A stretch of DNA of 64,000 bases from Flavobacteriales bacterium (GCA_020852835.1 JADZAC010000026.1:1-64000); one strand, 5' to 3'. Counted from the stretch's first letter, positions 28,452 to 38,823 are shown. The notes: generated by a model from the letters alone, not told the origin. Made by a program: numbers and translations.

Positions 28452-30551
28452 TCAATGCTCCACCATGAAACGGCCTTGCAACAGCAGGTGCGCTGCGGTG
28501 CACCGTACCACATAGGGCCCTGCAGGCAACAAGCGCACATCAAGCTCCAACGATGCGCCAGTGGATCGTACCTCCTGATCATGGACCAGTTTGCCCAAGC
28601 CATCGAACACCTGCAAGCGGACCGGTCCCGATGGCACCCCGTTCAAGCGGACCATTTCCTTGGCCGGGCAAGGCCAGAGCACCAAGGCGGGCGCGTGTGG
28701 TTCCTCCAGGCCGACAAACACGTCAACCGCTACGCAGGAAGTATCGTTCTGGTCCAAGGAATCGGCGGGGGCCGCTGTCCAAACGCACAGATCGCCAGAG
28801 CTGTTGGCCTGGGGCACCAGTTGCTGGCCAAACATGACCAGTGCAGAATTGCCGGGTGCGATGGGATTGCCCGTGTAGTTCTGGGTGGCAACCGGCCCGT
28901 TGTTGAAGCTGTAGTGCACGGGAAAGCCCGTGGCAGGCGAGTTGCCGTAGTTTTTGACCAAGGCTTGCACGGTGGTGGCCCCGGTGAGCTGTTGGCCGTT
29001 GTTGATGCCCACCAAGCCCATCACTCCCACATCGAGGTAAGGCGGCAAGGCGATCTGGAGCCCCAGGTGAAAATCGGTAATGGTACGGTCGCGGTATTCA
29101 GCCCAAGCACCATCGAGCACTTCATAGCACCGCAGGGAGAAGGGTGGCATAATGTCCACGGCGATGTTCACATTGGGGCCCAGCATGTGCCAAACCACGT
29201 AGAACCCGCCATTGGTGGATTGGATCGCGTTGAGCAGCGGGTAAACATGGTCGCCCGGTCCGCCGTTGGACGCATTGACCACGCTGCTGTCCAGCAAGGT
29301 GCCGGGGCTCCCGTCCGGTCCATCATCGGCATACACCATCATGGCAAAGCTGCTGCCGGAATTGCTGGTGATGCGCACCGTGGTTGCGGTGATCTGGCAC
29401 GGTTGGAACGGCGGGATGATGTACGCACCGATGCCTCCATTGCCGCCGTTCCAGGCCAACCCCACGCCATTGTCCGTGGCGCCGGCCCAGCTCACCAGGT
29501 TGGTCTGGTCCGTGGGAGAATACACCACGATCTCGCGTTCCATGGTATTGTTGGTGGCGATCATCTCGCCGGTGATCCCCGAAAGCACGATCTGGTGGCG
29601 GTAGGTTCCGGTAAGGACCGGAACAAGTGCGGCATCCATGGTAAGGCTCAAGTTTCCGTCGGGCGAGAGGGCCGGCACGGAATGGACTTCGGTGAGCACC
29701 ACCTGCCCCGAAGGCCCGAGCACCGTGCTGGTGAGCGTGAACGGCTCAAGCGGCTGGTTGCCCGTATTGTGCACTTGGGTGGCCAAGGTCAGCGATCCGC
29801 CGATCGCCATGGTGGTGCCGCCGGTACCGTCCATCCCGACCCAATCCACGGCGGCGTCCTTCACCTGCAGCAGCGGATCGGCGGGATTGTAGAAGCGTAC
29901 GGCATAACCCGGTTGGGGCATCAGGCTTTGGCTGCGGGCCAGGCCGATGCTTCCGGTTATGCTTTCAATGCCGATCACGGGCCCGTTGCTGCCGTTGGTA
30001 CCTGAGGTGCTTTGGTACTGCATGGTGATGGTGCTGTCCATCTTGTTCAAGATCAGCTGGAACGTATTGCTTCCGCTATAGCCCGGGGCGTTGACGTTCC
30101 AGAACGGCACGTTGATCCAGGAAATGATCAGCTGGGTGGCTTCATCTTTCAGGAAACATTGGGCGGGGTTTCCCGTACCACCGAAGGTGAGGTCGGCCAT
30201 GAACACGGCGGTGTAATTGTCGGTACCGCCCGCTGCAGGCAGCATGGGGAAGTTGGCTGCGATGTTGCCCCCGCCGAATGCCACATAGCCATTGCTGCCG
30301 ATCCATACCTTTTTCACATCGTACCAGTAATAGGGCATGTTGCCCGACATGATGTAGGGGCCGAAGGTGTTGTCGTCGGCAAGGCCAGTGATGGGGATGC
30401 CGTCCGCAGTGATGTCGATCCAGGAATAGACCGGCCCGTCCGGTTCGGCGTTGTCCTTCCACAGGTAGCCATACTGGTCCGGGCCGCCGGAAGCAGCCGA
30501 CAGCCCAAAAACACATCCAAGCAGGAGAAGCAGGGTGAGGGTTTTCTTCAT
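28452..30551 (-). CDS. Secreted protein with T9SS type A-like C-terminal sorting domain
   Basis: Signal peptide MKKTLTLLLLLGCVFGLSAAS; C-terminus LVLWPCPAKEMVRLNG...LQVFDGLGKLVHDQ...LLPAGPYVVR. Confidence 0.83.
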   Translation of the reverse strand: MKKTLTLLLLLGCVFGLSAASGGPDQYGYLWKDNAEPDGPVYSWIDITADGIPITGLADDNTFGPYIMSGNMPYYWYDVKKVWIGSNGYVAFGGGNIAANFPMLPAAGGTDNYTAVFMADLTFGGTGNPAQCFLKDEATQLIISWINVPFWNVNAPGYSGSNTFQLILNKMDSTITMQYQSTSGTNGSNGPVIGIESITGSIGLARSQSLMPQPGYAVRFYNPADPLLQVKDAAVDWVGMDGTGGTTMAIGGSLTLATQVHNTGNQPLEPFTLTSTVLGPSGQVVLTEVHSVPALSPDGNLSLTMDAALVPVLTGTYRHQIVLSGITGEMIATNNTMEREIVVYSPTDQTNLVSWAGATDNGVGLAWNGGNGGIGAYIIPPFQPCQITATTVRITSNSGSSFAMMVYADDGPDGSPGTLLDSSVVNASNGGPGDHVYPLLNAIQSTNGGFYVVWHMLGPNVNIAVDIMPPFSLRCYEVLDGAWAEYRDRTITDFHLGLQIALPPYLDVGVMGLVGINNGQQLTGATTVQALVKNYGNSPATGFPVHYSFNNGPVATQNYTGNPIAPGNSALVMFGQQLVPQANSSGDLCVWTAAPADSLDQNDTSCVAVDVFVGLEEPHAPALVLWPCPAKEMVRLNGVPSGPVRLQVFDGLGKLVHDQEVRSTGASLELDVRLLPAGPYVVRCTAAHLLLQGRFMVEH

Positions 30552-30639
30552 GGCACTGGGATTTGTGCAACAAGATACCGAAAAACCGTTGCCTGCTGCT
30601 GCGGCCTTGCCTGTTGGCCGTGCCCTCCCGCCCCCGCTC

Positions 30640-31350
30640 TTAGAGGCTCATGATCTCCCGGAAGCGCAGTGCTTGCCTGCGGCTCACCTCCACCACTTCA
30701 CCGGTGGACAAGGTGCAATTCAGCCCCCCGCTGAACCACGGTTCGATCTTGGACACCCATGCCAGGTTGATCATCTGTTTGCGGTTGGCCCTGAAGAAAA
30801 CATGGGGGTCCAGCTTCTTCTCCAAGCTGTTGAGCGAGCGCAGCACCAAGGGCTTGCTGTCATTGAACCGCACCCGCACATAGTTCCCTTCGCTCTCCAG
30901 CAACCGTACATCCTTGAGTGCAACAAACCAGCACTTTTCCCCGTCCTTGATGAAGATCCGGTCCGAGGCCGATAGCAGGTTGCGTTCGGTACCGTCCGCC
31001 TTGGGCAACGCGGCCACCTTGGCCAAGGCGGACGCCAGGCGTTCCGGATCGATGGGCTTCAGCAGGTAGTCCATGGCGTTCACCTCGAACGCCTTGACGG
31101 CATGTTCATCATAGGCCGTGATGAAGATCACGTGGGGTGCCGGGTCCAAGGCTTCCAACAGCTCGAAGCCATCGCGCCCGGGCATATTGATGTCCAGGAA
31201 CAGGAGGTCCGGCCGCAATTCCAACGTGAGCTTCTCCGCCTCATCCGCGTTGGTGGCCTCCCCCACCACTTGGATCTGCGCGTGTACCTCCAACAGGCGC
31301 ATCAATTCCTTGCGCGCCAGCCGTTCGTCGTCGATGATGAGTGCTTTCAT
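30640..31350 (-). CDS. LytTR family response regulator
   Basis: MKALIIDDERLARKELMRLLE...DLLFLDINMPGRDGFELLE...YLLKPID; LytTR region FFRANRKQMINLAWVSKIEPW. Confidence 0.95.
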   Translation of the reverse strand: MKALIIDDERLARKELMRLLEVHAQIQVVGEATNADEAEKLTLELRPDLLFLDINMPGRDGFELLEALDPAPHVIFITAYDEHAVKAFEVNAMDYLLKPIDPERLASALAKVAALPKADGTERNLLSASDRIFIKDGEKCWFVALKDVRLLESEGNYVRVRFNDSKPLVLRSLNSLEKKLDPHVFFRANRKQMINLAWVSKIEPWFSGGLNCTLSTGEVVEVSRRQALRFREIMSL

Positions 31351-32438
31351 GGTTGTGGCGGTTGTTCTTGCAGGTCTCGTTCGGACATTTCCGGAGCATG
31401 GGGCAGGTAGAGTTCGCAAACCACCATGCCTCCTTCATTGCGTATGTTCATTGATGCTCTTCCGGCGTAGAGATGGAAGAGTCTTTCGCGTGTATTGCGC
31501 AGTCCGATGCCCTGCTCTCTAAGGGAGCCTTCCACATAACGCCCGGTGTTGCGCACGGAAAGCAGCATGCCCCCTTCGGCCGGTACGGCCGCCACCAGGA
31601 CCTCTCCTCCTTGCTTGTTGCGGGCAATGCCATGGCGCACGGCGTTCTCCACCAGGGTTTGCAGCATCATGGGCGGCACGGGGCTGCGCTCCAAGGTGGG
31701 GTCCACGGCGAAGGTCACCTGCAATCGTTCCTCGAACCGCATGGCCTCCAGCAGCAGGTAGGTGCGCACCGTATCCACCTCTTCGCCCAAGGGAACCGTA
31801 CGGCGCTTTACCGTGGACATGGCATTGCGCAACAGCGAGCTCAGCAGGGTGATCGAGCGCTTGGCCCGTTCGGGGTCCTCGCCGATCAGCGCGCGGATGC
31901 TATTGAGCGCATTGAACATGAAATGGGGGTTGAGCTGGCTGCGGAGGTTGGCCAATTGTCCTTCCCGGTTGGCGGCCTCCAGGCGCAAGGCACGCATCAT
32001 TTCCAGCCTGCTGCGCACGATGTAGTGGTACGCCACGTACGCCACGGACCACACGAAGAGCTGCACCACCCAACTGAGCAGCACCTCTGCCAGGCGGCGT
32101 CCGCCACCGCCGATCATGTCATCCGCCTCCGGAAAAACGGCATCGTGGATGGCCGCTTGCAGCAGCCCCGCAAGTATGCCTATCGCCAGCGCGCCCAGCA
32201 CCATGCGCAACACGAGCGCCCCCAAGGGGAGGTCCAGCCAGCGCAGGTCATTGAAGGATGTGCGCAACGCATGGCTGCCCACAATGCCGATCAGGGCCAT
32301 GGCCACGGTGATCCATCCGAAACGTGCCGTATAGCCGCCTTCCAGCAGCGAAGGCAGGCCCAGCAGCAACATGTAGCCCGACCAGGCCACCACCTGGGTA
32401 ACCCAGTAGAGCAACATCCTGGAACGGGCGGTGGCCAT
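31347..32438 (-). CDS. LytS/YehU-type sensor histidine kinase
   Basis: LRSQLNPHFMFNALNSIRALI; VPPMMLQTLVENAVRHGI; GIGLRNTRERL. 4-nt overlap with the regulator. Confidence 0.95.
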   Translation of the reverse strand: MATARSRMLLYWVTQVVAWSGYMLLLGLPSLLEGGYTARFGWITVAMALIGIVGSHALRTSFNDLRWLDLPLGALVLRMVLGALAIGILAGLLQAAIHDAVFPEADDMIGGGGRRLAEVLLSWVVQLFVWSVAYVAYHYIVRSRLEMMRALRLEAANREGQLANLRSQLNPHFMFNALNSIRALIGEDPERAKRSITLLSSLLRNAMSTVKRRTVPLGEEVDTVRTYLLLEAMRFEERLQVTFAVDPTLERSPVPPMMLQTLVENAVRHGIARNKQGGEVLVAAVPAEGGMLLSVRNTGRYVEGSLREQGIGLRNTRERLFHLYAGRASMNIRNEGGMVVCELYLPHAPEMSERDLQEQPPQP

Positions 32439-32590
32439 GGCCGCCAAAATACCGGGCGTGCCGGAAATGTCCGGCCATGATCCATGGCCGGGCGAGGGGT
32501 ACGATGACCGGTCTGTTGCCGCAGCTGGGTCCACGAACTTGTGCCACGGCCGCCGGCATGTGCCCCACGGGCATAACTTTCCGGGCACGG

Positions 32591-33169
32591 ATGAACTTTC
32601 TAGGCCACCTGCTCGTATCAGGAAATGACCCCTTGGTGATCGTCGGCAACTTCATGGCCGACGCGGTGAAAGGCCGGGACCTTTCCGCGTGGTCACCCGG
32701 GCTGCAAAAAGGCATCCGCATGCACCGGCGCATTGACAGCTACACGGATGATCATCCGTTGACGCTTCGCGGGCGGGAACGCCTGCGGGAGCACTGCGGC
32801 AAATATGCCGGAGTGGCCTTGGACCTGTTTTACGATCATGCCATTGCCCGGCAATGGGGCACGCTGAGCGATGAACCTTTGCCGCAATATGTGCAGCGCA
32901 TGTACACCCTGCTGCAAGTGCACCGGCACCTGATGCCCGCGCGGACACAACACCTGCTCGGCTACATGGTGGCCAATGACTGGCTGGGCTCCTACGCGCG
33001 GTTGGACGGCATCGCCCGGGCATTGGGCGGATTGGCGCAACGGGTGCCCTCGGGTGAAGTGTTGCGCGGTGCCGAAACCGTGCTGTACGCCCACCGCGCC
33101 GCCTACGAGGCCGAATGCCTGCTGTTCCTGAACGACCTGCGCGAACACTTGATGCACACCCATGCATAA
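32591..33169 (+). CDS. Acyl carrier protein phosphodiesterase (AcpH-like)
   Basis: MNFLGHLLVSGNDPLVIVGNFMADAVKG...GIRMHRRIDSYTDDHP. Confidence 0.92.
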   Translation: MNFLGHLLVSGNDPLVIVGNFMADAVKGRDLSAWSPGLQKGIRMHRRIDSYTDDHPLTLRGRERLREHCGKYAGVALDLFYDHAIARQWGTLSDEPLPQYVQRMYTLLQVHRHLMPARTQHLLGYMVANDWLGSYARLDGIARALGGLAQRVPSGEVLRGAETVLYAHRAAYEAECLLFLNDLREHLMHTHA

Positions 33170-34604
33170 GGCGGAATACATCGGCACGGGCCTGTTCACG
33201 GCCATGCTGGCCTTGCCCATGGTGCAAGGGCCGGGAAGCCGCACGGGCCATGTGCACGATGATGCGCCCTGGAGCCACCCGCATGTGTTGCGCGACCTGG
33301 AACAGATCAAGCACGACACCCTGCGGGTACTGGTGCTTTCCGACCCGCTGACCTGGGAGCAACGGCCCAAGGCCACCACCGGCTTGGAATGGGAGTTGCT
33401 GGAGCGCTTTGCCCGCAAGCATCACCTGCCCATCGTGGCCCTGCCGGTGAACAACAGGGACAGTATGCTGCTGATGCTGCAAAACGGGCTGGGCGATGTG
33501 ATCGCTGCGCAGCTGTCCCCGCATGGCTGGGCTGCGCCCTATACGAGCCGCACAAGGCCCTACCGGCAGGTGGCGCCCAGCTTCGCCGAGGCCCGCACCG
33601 GTGAGAAGACCAAGAACAAGCGGCACCCGGGCGACACCCTGACGGTAAGCAGTTGGTCTCCTTTTCTGGACAGTTTGCAACGGCTGTCGATCGGTGACAG
33701 CGCCATGCCCTACCGTGTTGTGGACTCCATTCCGGACGACCTGCTCATGGCCACTGCCCTGGGCCGTAGCCAGGCCCTCTTGGTAAGTGGCGCCTCTGCC
33801 TCGTTGGAGGCCAAACGATTGCCGCTGGTGCAGTTTGCCCGATACGAAGGCACGGCCGTACCGCTCACCTTCGCGGTGAGGACCAACGCCACACACCTGT
33901 TGCACGCCATGGATACCTGGCTGGCCTCCCCGGGGTACCAAGATGAAAGCAAAGCGTTGTTTGCCGCCTACAACAACGGCTTGGATACGCGGGGGCCACG
34001 ACAGTCCAAAGGCAATTGGGCCTATGGCACCGACAGCATCTCGCGGTTCGACAGCCTGTTCCAGGTCCATGCGGACAGTGCCTCGTTGAACTGGAAGCTG
34101 TTGGCCGCAGTGGCCTTCAAGGAATCCAGTTTCGATACAGCCGCGCGTTCCTACATGGGCGCCCAGGGTTTGATGCAGATGATGCCGACCACGGCGGCTT
34201 TCATGGGCGTGCCGGAAGGCAGCGGCGTGAATGAGCACATCCAGGGCGCCACCCGGTACTTGGTGCGCCTGGACGGCATCTTCCGCGGGCGCATCAACAG
34301 CGCGGGCCAGCGGCTGAAGTTCGTGCTGGCATCGTACAACGCCGGACCGGGCCATGTGAAGGATGCCCAGCGCCTGGCGGTTGAGCTGGGCCTTGATCCC
34401 GACCTATGGGACGGCAGCGTGGAGCGCGCGATCGTGCTATTGAACCGGCCGCGCTATTTCACGGGGCTGGCGGCCAAGAACGGCTACTGCCGCGGCCAAG
34501 ACACCTATTGGTACGTGCGGGACGTGCTGGGCGTATACGGTTGGTTGGACGGCAAGCCCAAGCCTGCGGCCCCCGCTGGTGCCGCCCTGGCCCAAGGGCA
34601 CTGA
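33162..34604 (+). CDS. MltF-like membrane-bound lytic transglycosylase
   Basis: Substrate-binding-like N-half; SLT motif AAVAFKESSFDTAARSYMGAQGLMQMMPTTA. Overlaps the acpH stop. Confidence 0.92.
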   Translation: MHKAEYIGTGLFTAMLALPMVQGPGSRTGHVHDDAPWSHPHVLRDLEQIKHDTLRVLVLSDPLTWEQRPKATTGLEWELLERFARKHHLPIVALPVNNRDSMLLMLQNGLGDVIAAQLSPHGWAAPYTSRTRPYRQVAPSFAEARTGEKTKNKRHPGDTLTVSSWSPFLDSLQRLSIGDSAMPYRVVDSIPDDLLMATALGRSQALLVSGASASLEAKRLPLVQFARYEGTAVPLTFAVRTNATHLLHAMDTWLASPGYQDESKALFAAYNNGLDTRGPRQSKGNWAYGTDSISRFDSLFQVHADSASLNWKLLAAVAFKESSFDTAARSYMGAQGLMQMMPTTAAFMGVPEGSGVNEHIQGATRYLVRLDGIFRGRINSAGQRLKFVLASYNAGPGHVKDAQRLAVELGLDPDLWDGSVERAIVLLNRPRYFTGLAAKNGYCRGQDTYWYVRDVLGVYGWLDGKPKPAAPAGAALAQGH

Positions 34605-34612
34605 TGCAACAA

Positions 34613-34638
34613 GCCCCGCCTGCCGTGGCAGACGGGGC
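34613..34638. terminator. Hairpin between convergent genes
   Basis: GCCCCG c CTGCC gt GGCAG a CGGGGC. Confidence 0.7.
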
Positions 34639-34660
34639 CCGAAGCATTCGGCCGACCGGG

Positions 34661-35254
34661 TCACTTGCCCAGTTTCTCCATTTCCTTGTCAAAGGTCTCC
34701 TTGAACTTCTCGTAATCGTAATCGATCTTCAGTTTGTCGTCCTTACTGAGGCGCTCGTTGTATGCGGCCAGCAGGTCCTGTGCGCTGAGCTCAATGGCCA
34801 CGTAGCATTTGTAGTTGCCGGTGGCTTCCACCTTCATGAGCTTCTCGCAAATGGTGCGGGTGCCGGTGAGCTTTTGGTCAACCACTTCACGGGCCAGGCT
34901 CTCATAGCGCTCGGCCACTTCCTCCTTGTTGTTCATCTCCCGGCTGTTCACGTAGTTGTCGATCACGGCCTTCACTTGGGTGTTGATGGCGCTGGCCATG
35001 TCCGCCCTGGCATTGGAGAGCGCCTTTTTCTTGGCCGTGGCCTGGTCCATGCTTTCGCCCAGGTTGTTGGCGCGGAAGTTCTTGTCGTCGGTGAAGAACT
35101 CCGGCCCCGAGCAGAGCACTTTCACCTCGGTTTCACCGCTGGGCGGTGCTGCGGCTTCCGCCGCCTTCTTCTTGCTTTTGCAAGCGCTGGTCCCGCCAAC
35201 GAGCAGGATGGCCATGAAGGCGATCGATGCCATTCGTGAAGTAGTGGTTGACAT
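34661..35254 (-). CDS. LPP20-like lipoprotein
   Basis: ATG 35254; lipobox-like LVGGTSAC; MDQATAKKKALSNARADMASAINTQV pattern. Confidence 0.7.
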   Translation of the reverse strand: MSTTTSRMASIAFMAILLVGGTSACKSKKKAAEAAAPPSGETEVKVLCSGPEFFTDDKNFRANNLGESMDQATAKKKALSNARADMASAINTQVKAVIDNYVNSREMNNKEEVAERYESLAREVVDQKLTGTRTICEKLMKVEATGNYKCYVAIELSAQDLLAAYNERLSKDDKLKIDYDYEKFKETFDKEMEKLGK

Positions 35255-35332
35255 GTTGATCTGTGGTTTGTGGTTGCGGTGGTCAATGCTGTTTGGTTCC
35301 AATCCCGTGCCAAAGTATTCCAAGGCCGGCCA

Positions 35333-36763
35333 CTATTGAAAAAGTGCGTTCAACAGCGCGGGCACAACTTCGGCGCGGACCTCTTGTGCCGCCTTCTTGT
35401 ACGCATCCATACCGGCCTTGCCGTGGTCCAGCTGAATGCCTTTGATGCCCTGCTTGCCGGCCTCATGGATCGTTTCGCCCGATCGCCGGTCGATCACCTT
35501 GATGGTTTCATCCAGCACTGCAGTGAAGAATCCGCTGCTCTCGCCCGCCGGCCGGGTATCGGCAACCACCTCCACGACCAGGTCCGCGTCGACCGGGCGG
35601 TCGACCGCCCGGAAACCCTTGGCGGTCAATTCTTCTTTCAGGACCAAGGCCAATGGATCGTTCCCCAACACTTGGCCCAAGTTGCGCTCATGGCCTGTGA
35701 AAAAGACCTTGGGCAACAACCGGTCGATGGGTACATGCACGGCTGGCACGGCAAGGCTGCCCAGCAGCGGTGCCGTGAACGCCGGGTCGATATCCTTGCT
35801 CACCAAGGCCTTCAGGTCCAATTCCACCACTGCTTCCGGCGCTGCTGCCGCGAGGCTTACCCGCTGGATGGTGATGCGGGCGCGCCCGTCCGCATCCGTA
35901 TTGCGGCTCTCGTTCACCTTTCCCTCCGCGCCGGGGAACCCGATGATGAGCGGCAGTTGCGGCAGCGCCTTGCCTCCCGCGGCGAACGACGCGGTGATGA
36001 GCAGTTCCCGGCGGAAGCGGTTGGACCAATCCAATGCGCAACGCTCGGGCAGCACAGCCAGGTGCACACCGCCCGCCATGCGCTGCAGGTCGTTGAAGAG
36101 TTCGTTGGCCAGGGGTACGCTCCGCTCCCCGATGGGCACCAGGTCGTTTTCGCCCCAATAGTCCTTCATCGCCACCAATGCACGCAGGTCCAGATCGAAC
36201 GCCGTGCGCAGGTCACCTGCGGCCAAACCGGCCCGGGCCCGCTTGTACAGGTCCGTGGCCTGATCGATGGCTTGCTGTTTCCGCGCTGCTTTTGCCCGGG
36301 CATGCGCTTCCTTGTCCAAGCGGTAATACATCCAGTATTCCGAGCCGCTCTCATAGGTATCCACCAGTTCGTATCCCTCCAGGCGCTCCTGCGTGCTGGT
36401 GCGGATGGTGCTGGTGAACTCTTCATCAAACTTGTATTTGCGGTCCAAGGTGTACAGCAGGCTGTTGCCCTCCACCTGCACGCTGATCTCACTGGCCAAG
36501 TCGTTCAGGGCGTTCTTCTTGGCCGTTTCCTGGTAGTCAGGCCGGGTTTTGGAAGCAATGCCAATGCCGATGTAATCGGCGCTGCTCACCGGCCTGCCCG
36601 TAACCCATGCAGGCTTGGGCAACTCCACCTGGCCTGCGGGTTCCGGCGGCTGCACGGTTTGCCGGGCCCTGCACGCCGAAAGCAGGAGCAGGAACACCAA
36701 GCCTTGCCGCAAGAGGCGCCCGCCTGCAGCCCTTCGGGGAAGATCCAGCAAACCTGTGCTCAT
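35333..36763 (-). CDS. LPP20-like N-terminal domain lipoprotein
   Basis: VFLLLLSAC lipobox; YIGIGIASKTRPDYQETAKKNALNDLASEISVQVEGNS. Confidence 0.75.
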   Translation of the reverse strand: MSTGLLDLPRRAAGGRLLRQGLVFLLLLSACRARQTVQPPEPAGQVELPKPAWVTGRPVSSADYIGIGIASKTRPDYQETAKKNALNDLASEISVQVEGNSLLYTLDRKYKFDEEFTSTIRTSTQERLEGYELVDTYESGSEYWMYYRLDKEAHARAKAARKQQAIDQATDLYKRARAGLAAGDLRTAFDLDLRALVAMKDYWGENDLVPIGERSVPLANELFNDLQRMAGGVHLAVLPERCALDWSNRFRRELLITASFAAGGKALPQLPLIIGFPGAEGKVNESRNTDADGRARITIQRVSLAAAAPEAVVELDLKALVSKDIDPAFTAPLLGSLAVPAVHVPIDRLLPKVFFTGHERNLGQVLGNDPLALVLKEELTAKGFRAVDRPVDADLVVEVVADTRPAGESSGFFTAVLDETIKVIDRRSGETIHEAGKQGIKGIQLDHGKAGMDAYKKAAQEVRAEVVPALLNALFQ

Positions 36764-38142
36764 GGCAACTTGCCGGCAAGTTCTTGACCAATGCTTCCGG
36801 CCAGCAAGGCCGAACTGGACCTGAGCAGCTCATTGGCCAGCACCGCCGTTGATTTCACTTCCCGCGGGGCGGCCAGCAAGGATGCCAGGTCACGCCGGGC
36901 GCTGCTCCGGGTATCCACCGTGCCGTTGAACTTGGGGACCAGCGCCTGTGCATTGCCTTCATAACTGGCGTAGCGGGTTTGGTCTTCCGCCTGCCGGTCC
37001 AACACCTTGCTGAGCAGCACCTGGCCGGTCTCCAGGGAAACCAGCTTGTAACTGATGGAGAGCTGGGCCCGGTTCACCATGGAGAATTCGGTGTACTGCA
37101 CGGGCTTGTACCGGGTAACGTACACGTACTGGTTGGTTTCGGCGTTCAGCTCCTTCACTTGGTACGATTCATAGCCTTCCTTGGCGCTGCGTTGCGTGCG
37201 CCCGGGTGATTCGCTGCTGCTGATCACCGTGCCCATGAGCACCGCTTGCGCCCCCATCAATTTCCCGGCGCTCACGGCCGTGGCTTCATCCACCACGCCG
37301 CTCATGCCCAGCTTTTGCTCGTCGAGGATCTTTTGGATGTTCTCACGGTCCACCACGCGGATGAAGGGATCATGCAGGTCGGTAAGAGCGGCGGTGACAT
37401 AGGCCTGCATGGTGATGGCCTGGGCCTTGGACGCGCCACCGGCAGTGGTAAAGGGCAGCACCGCGATCGGGTAGCGCCCCTTGTCCACGCACTGTTGTTG
37501 CAGCACGGCGGCATCCTTGTACTGCGCATTGCGTTCGGTGACCCGTGCCAGGTCGGCATAGGCCTTTCGGTATTGGCCGGCGGCCAACTCCGCCTTGCCC
37601 AGGATGTACAGGGGTTCCAAGTAGGCAATATCCTGCAGGTTGCCGGCATCCTTGTAGCCGGGTTCCAGCCTGCCGATCTTGGCAAATGTGGCTTCGGCCG
37701 CCGCGAATTCGTTCCGTCCCATCTGCTCCTGTCCCAAGGTGTACAATTGCACCAAGTACTCGCCCTTCACTTGTTTGAAGTCATTGGCGTAGCTCTCGGG
37801 GATCTCCAAAACCACCCCTGCGCGTTGCACCCGCTCCTGGTAGCCCTTGGCCTCCAGGAAGGCATTTACGGCAGCCTCTTTGTCTTCTCCCATGCTGAAC
37901 GCCTTGAAGAAGCTGCTGAGCTTGTCGTTCAGGAGCTTCTGGCCGGTTTGTTTCAGCCCGATCTTGGCCTCCACGTTGCGCAGGTTGCGCATGGCGCTTT
38001 GAAGGTACAGGTCGGCCGCTTCCGCATACATGCCGCTTTCATCCAGCTTGGCGGCCTTCTTGGCCAATGGCTTGGAACCGGTACAGGATGCGTTCAGCAC
38101 AACGAGCCCCAGCAGCGTGGCGATCTTCAGGATGGATCTCAT
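36760..38142 (-). CDS. CsgG-like lipoprotein with TPR-like N-terminus
   Basis: VVLNASC lipobox; IAVLPFTTAGG...IRVVDRENIQKILDEQKLGMSGVVDEATAVSAGKLMGAQAVLMGTV. Confidence 0.8.
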   Translation of the reverse strand: MRSILKIATLLGLVVLNASCTGSKPLAKKAAKLDESGMYAEAADLYLQSAMRNLRNVEAKIGLKQTGQKLLNDKLSSFFKAFSMGEDKEAAVNAFLEAKGYQERVQRAGVVLEIPESYANDFKQVKGEYLVQLYTLGQEQMGRNEFAAAEATFAKIGRLEPGYKDAGNLQDIAYLEPLYILGKAELAAGQYRKAYADLARVTERNAQYKDAAVLQQQCVDKGRYPIAVLPFTTAGGASKAQAITMQAYVTAALTDLHDPFIRVVDRENIQKILDEQKLGMSGVVDEATAVSAGKLMGAQAVLMGTVISSSESPGRTQRSAKEGYESYQVKELNAETNQYVYVTRYKPVQYTEFSMVNRAQLSISYKLVSLETGQVLLSKVLDRQAEDQTRYASYEGNAQALVPKFNGTVDTRSSARRDLASLLAAPREVKSTAVLANELLRSSSALLAGSIGQELAGKLP

Positions 38143-38178
38143 TGGGATCAGGGGGTGGCAAGGTAGTGGTTGCAGTTC

Positions 38179-38823
38179 TCACCGACCTTGTATGTAGCTG
38201 TTCAATTCCTCCACGGAGCCGGTTGATCCAAATGCTTCGTTCACATGGTAGTAATTGTTCCGGTCGCTCGCGTGATCATAGGCGTACTTGGCAAAATCGA
38301 GCTTGCTGTCCTCAAAACTGAAGAGGTTCATCACGGCCTTTACCTGGGAAGTTGACAGGCAGTTGCTGCCTGCGATCTGCTTGGCCAACATGAGCTTGGT
38401 GTCATCCGATCCTTTGCTGCTGATCTTGGTCTTGGCCTCCTGGAAGTCGGAGGCGGCCATGGCATGGCCGCAGCCACCGGCTTGGACAGGGTCCACCGCT
38501 TTTGTGTTGGTTCCGGGCGCCGAGGCAACCTTGGTGGTAGTGGTGATGCACAAGGTGTATCCCAAGCCGGATCCCTCCCAACCGCCCTGGTGGATCGGTG
38601 CAATGCCGGCATCCGCGAGATCCACCATAAACAGCGGAGTTGAGCCGCTGATGCCCCTGGCTTCCACGCGGGTCGCATGCCGGCTGTTGCGGACCACTCC
38701 ATCCACCACCAGGGTGAAGGGCTCCCCTGCATCGGAAAAAACGATGATATCGCTAGTAGGGCGGGCCGAAACAACGGAGTTGGACAAAGATGCGGCCAGG
38801 GCAATGATGTATAACTGTTTCAT
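38179..38823 (-). CDS. DUF4476 domain protein
   Basis: C-terminal DFQEAKTKISSKGSDDTKLMLAKQIAGSNCLSTSQVKAVMNLFSFEDSKLDFAKYAYDHASD matches the DUF4476 pattern. Confidence 0.8.
   Translation of the reverse strand: MKQLYIIALAASLSNSVVSARPTSDIIVFSDAGEPFTLVVDGVVRNSRHATRVEARGISGSTPLFMVDLADAGIAPIHQGGWEGSGLGYTLCITTTTKVASAPGTNTKAVDPVQAGGCGHAMAASDFQEAKTKISSKGSDDTKLMLAKQIAGSNCLSTSQVKAVMNLFSFEDSKLDFAKYAYDHASDRNNYYHVNEAFGSTGSVEELNSYIQGR

Noticed and set aside
27951-30005. 684-aa plus-strand ORF
   Set aside because: Antisense to the OmpH-like and T9SS protein genes; no credible domain.
32652-34355. 567-aa minus-strand ORF
   Set aside because: Antisense to the AcpH-like and MltF-like genes.
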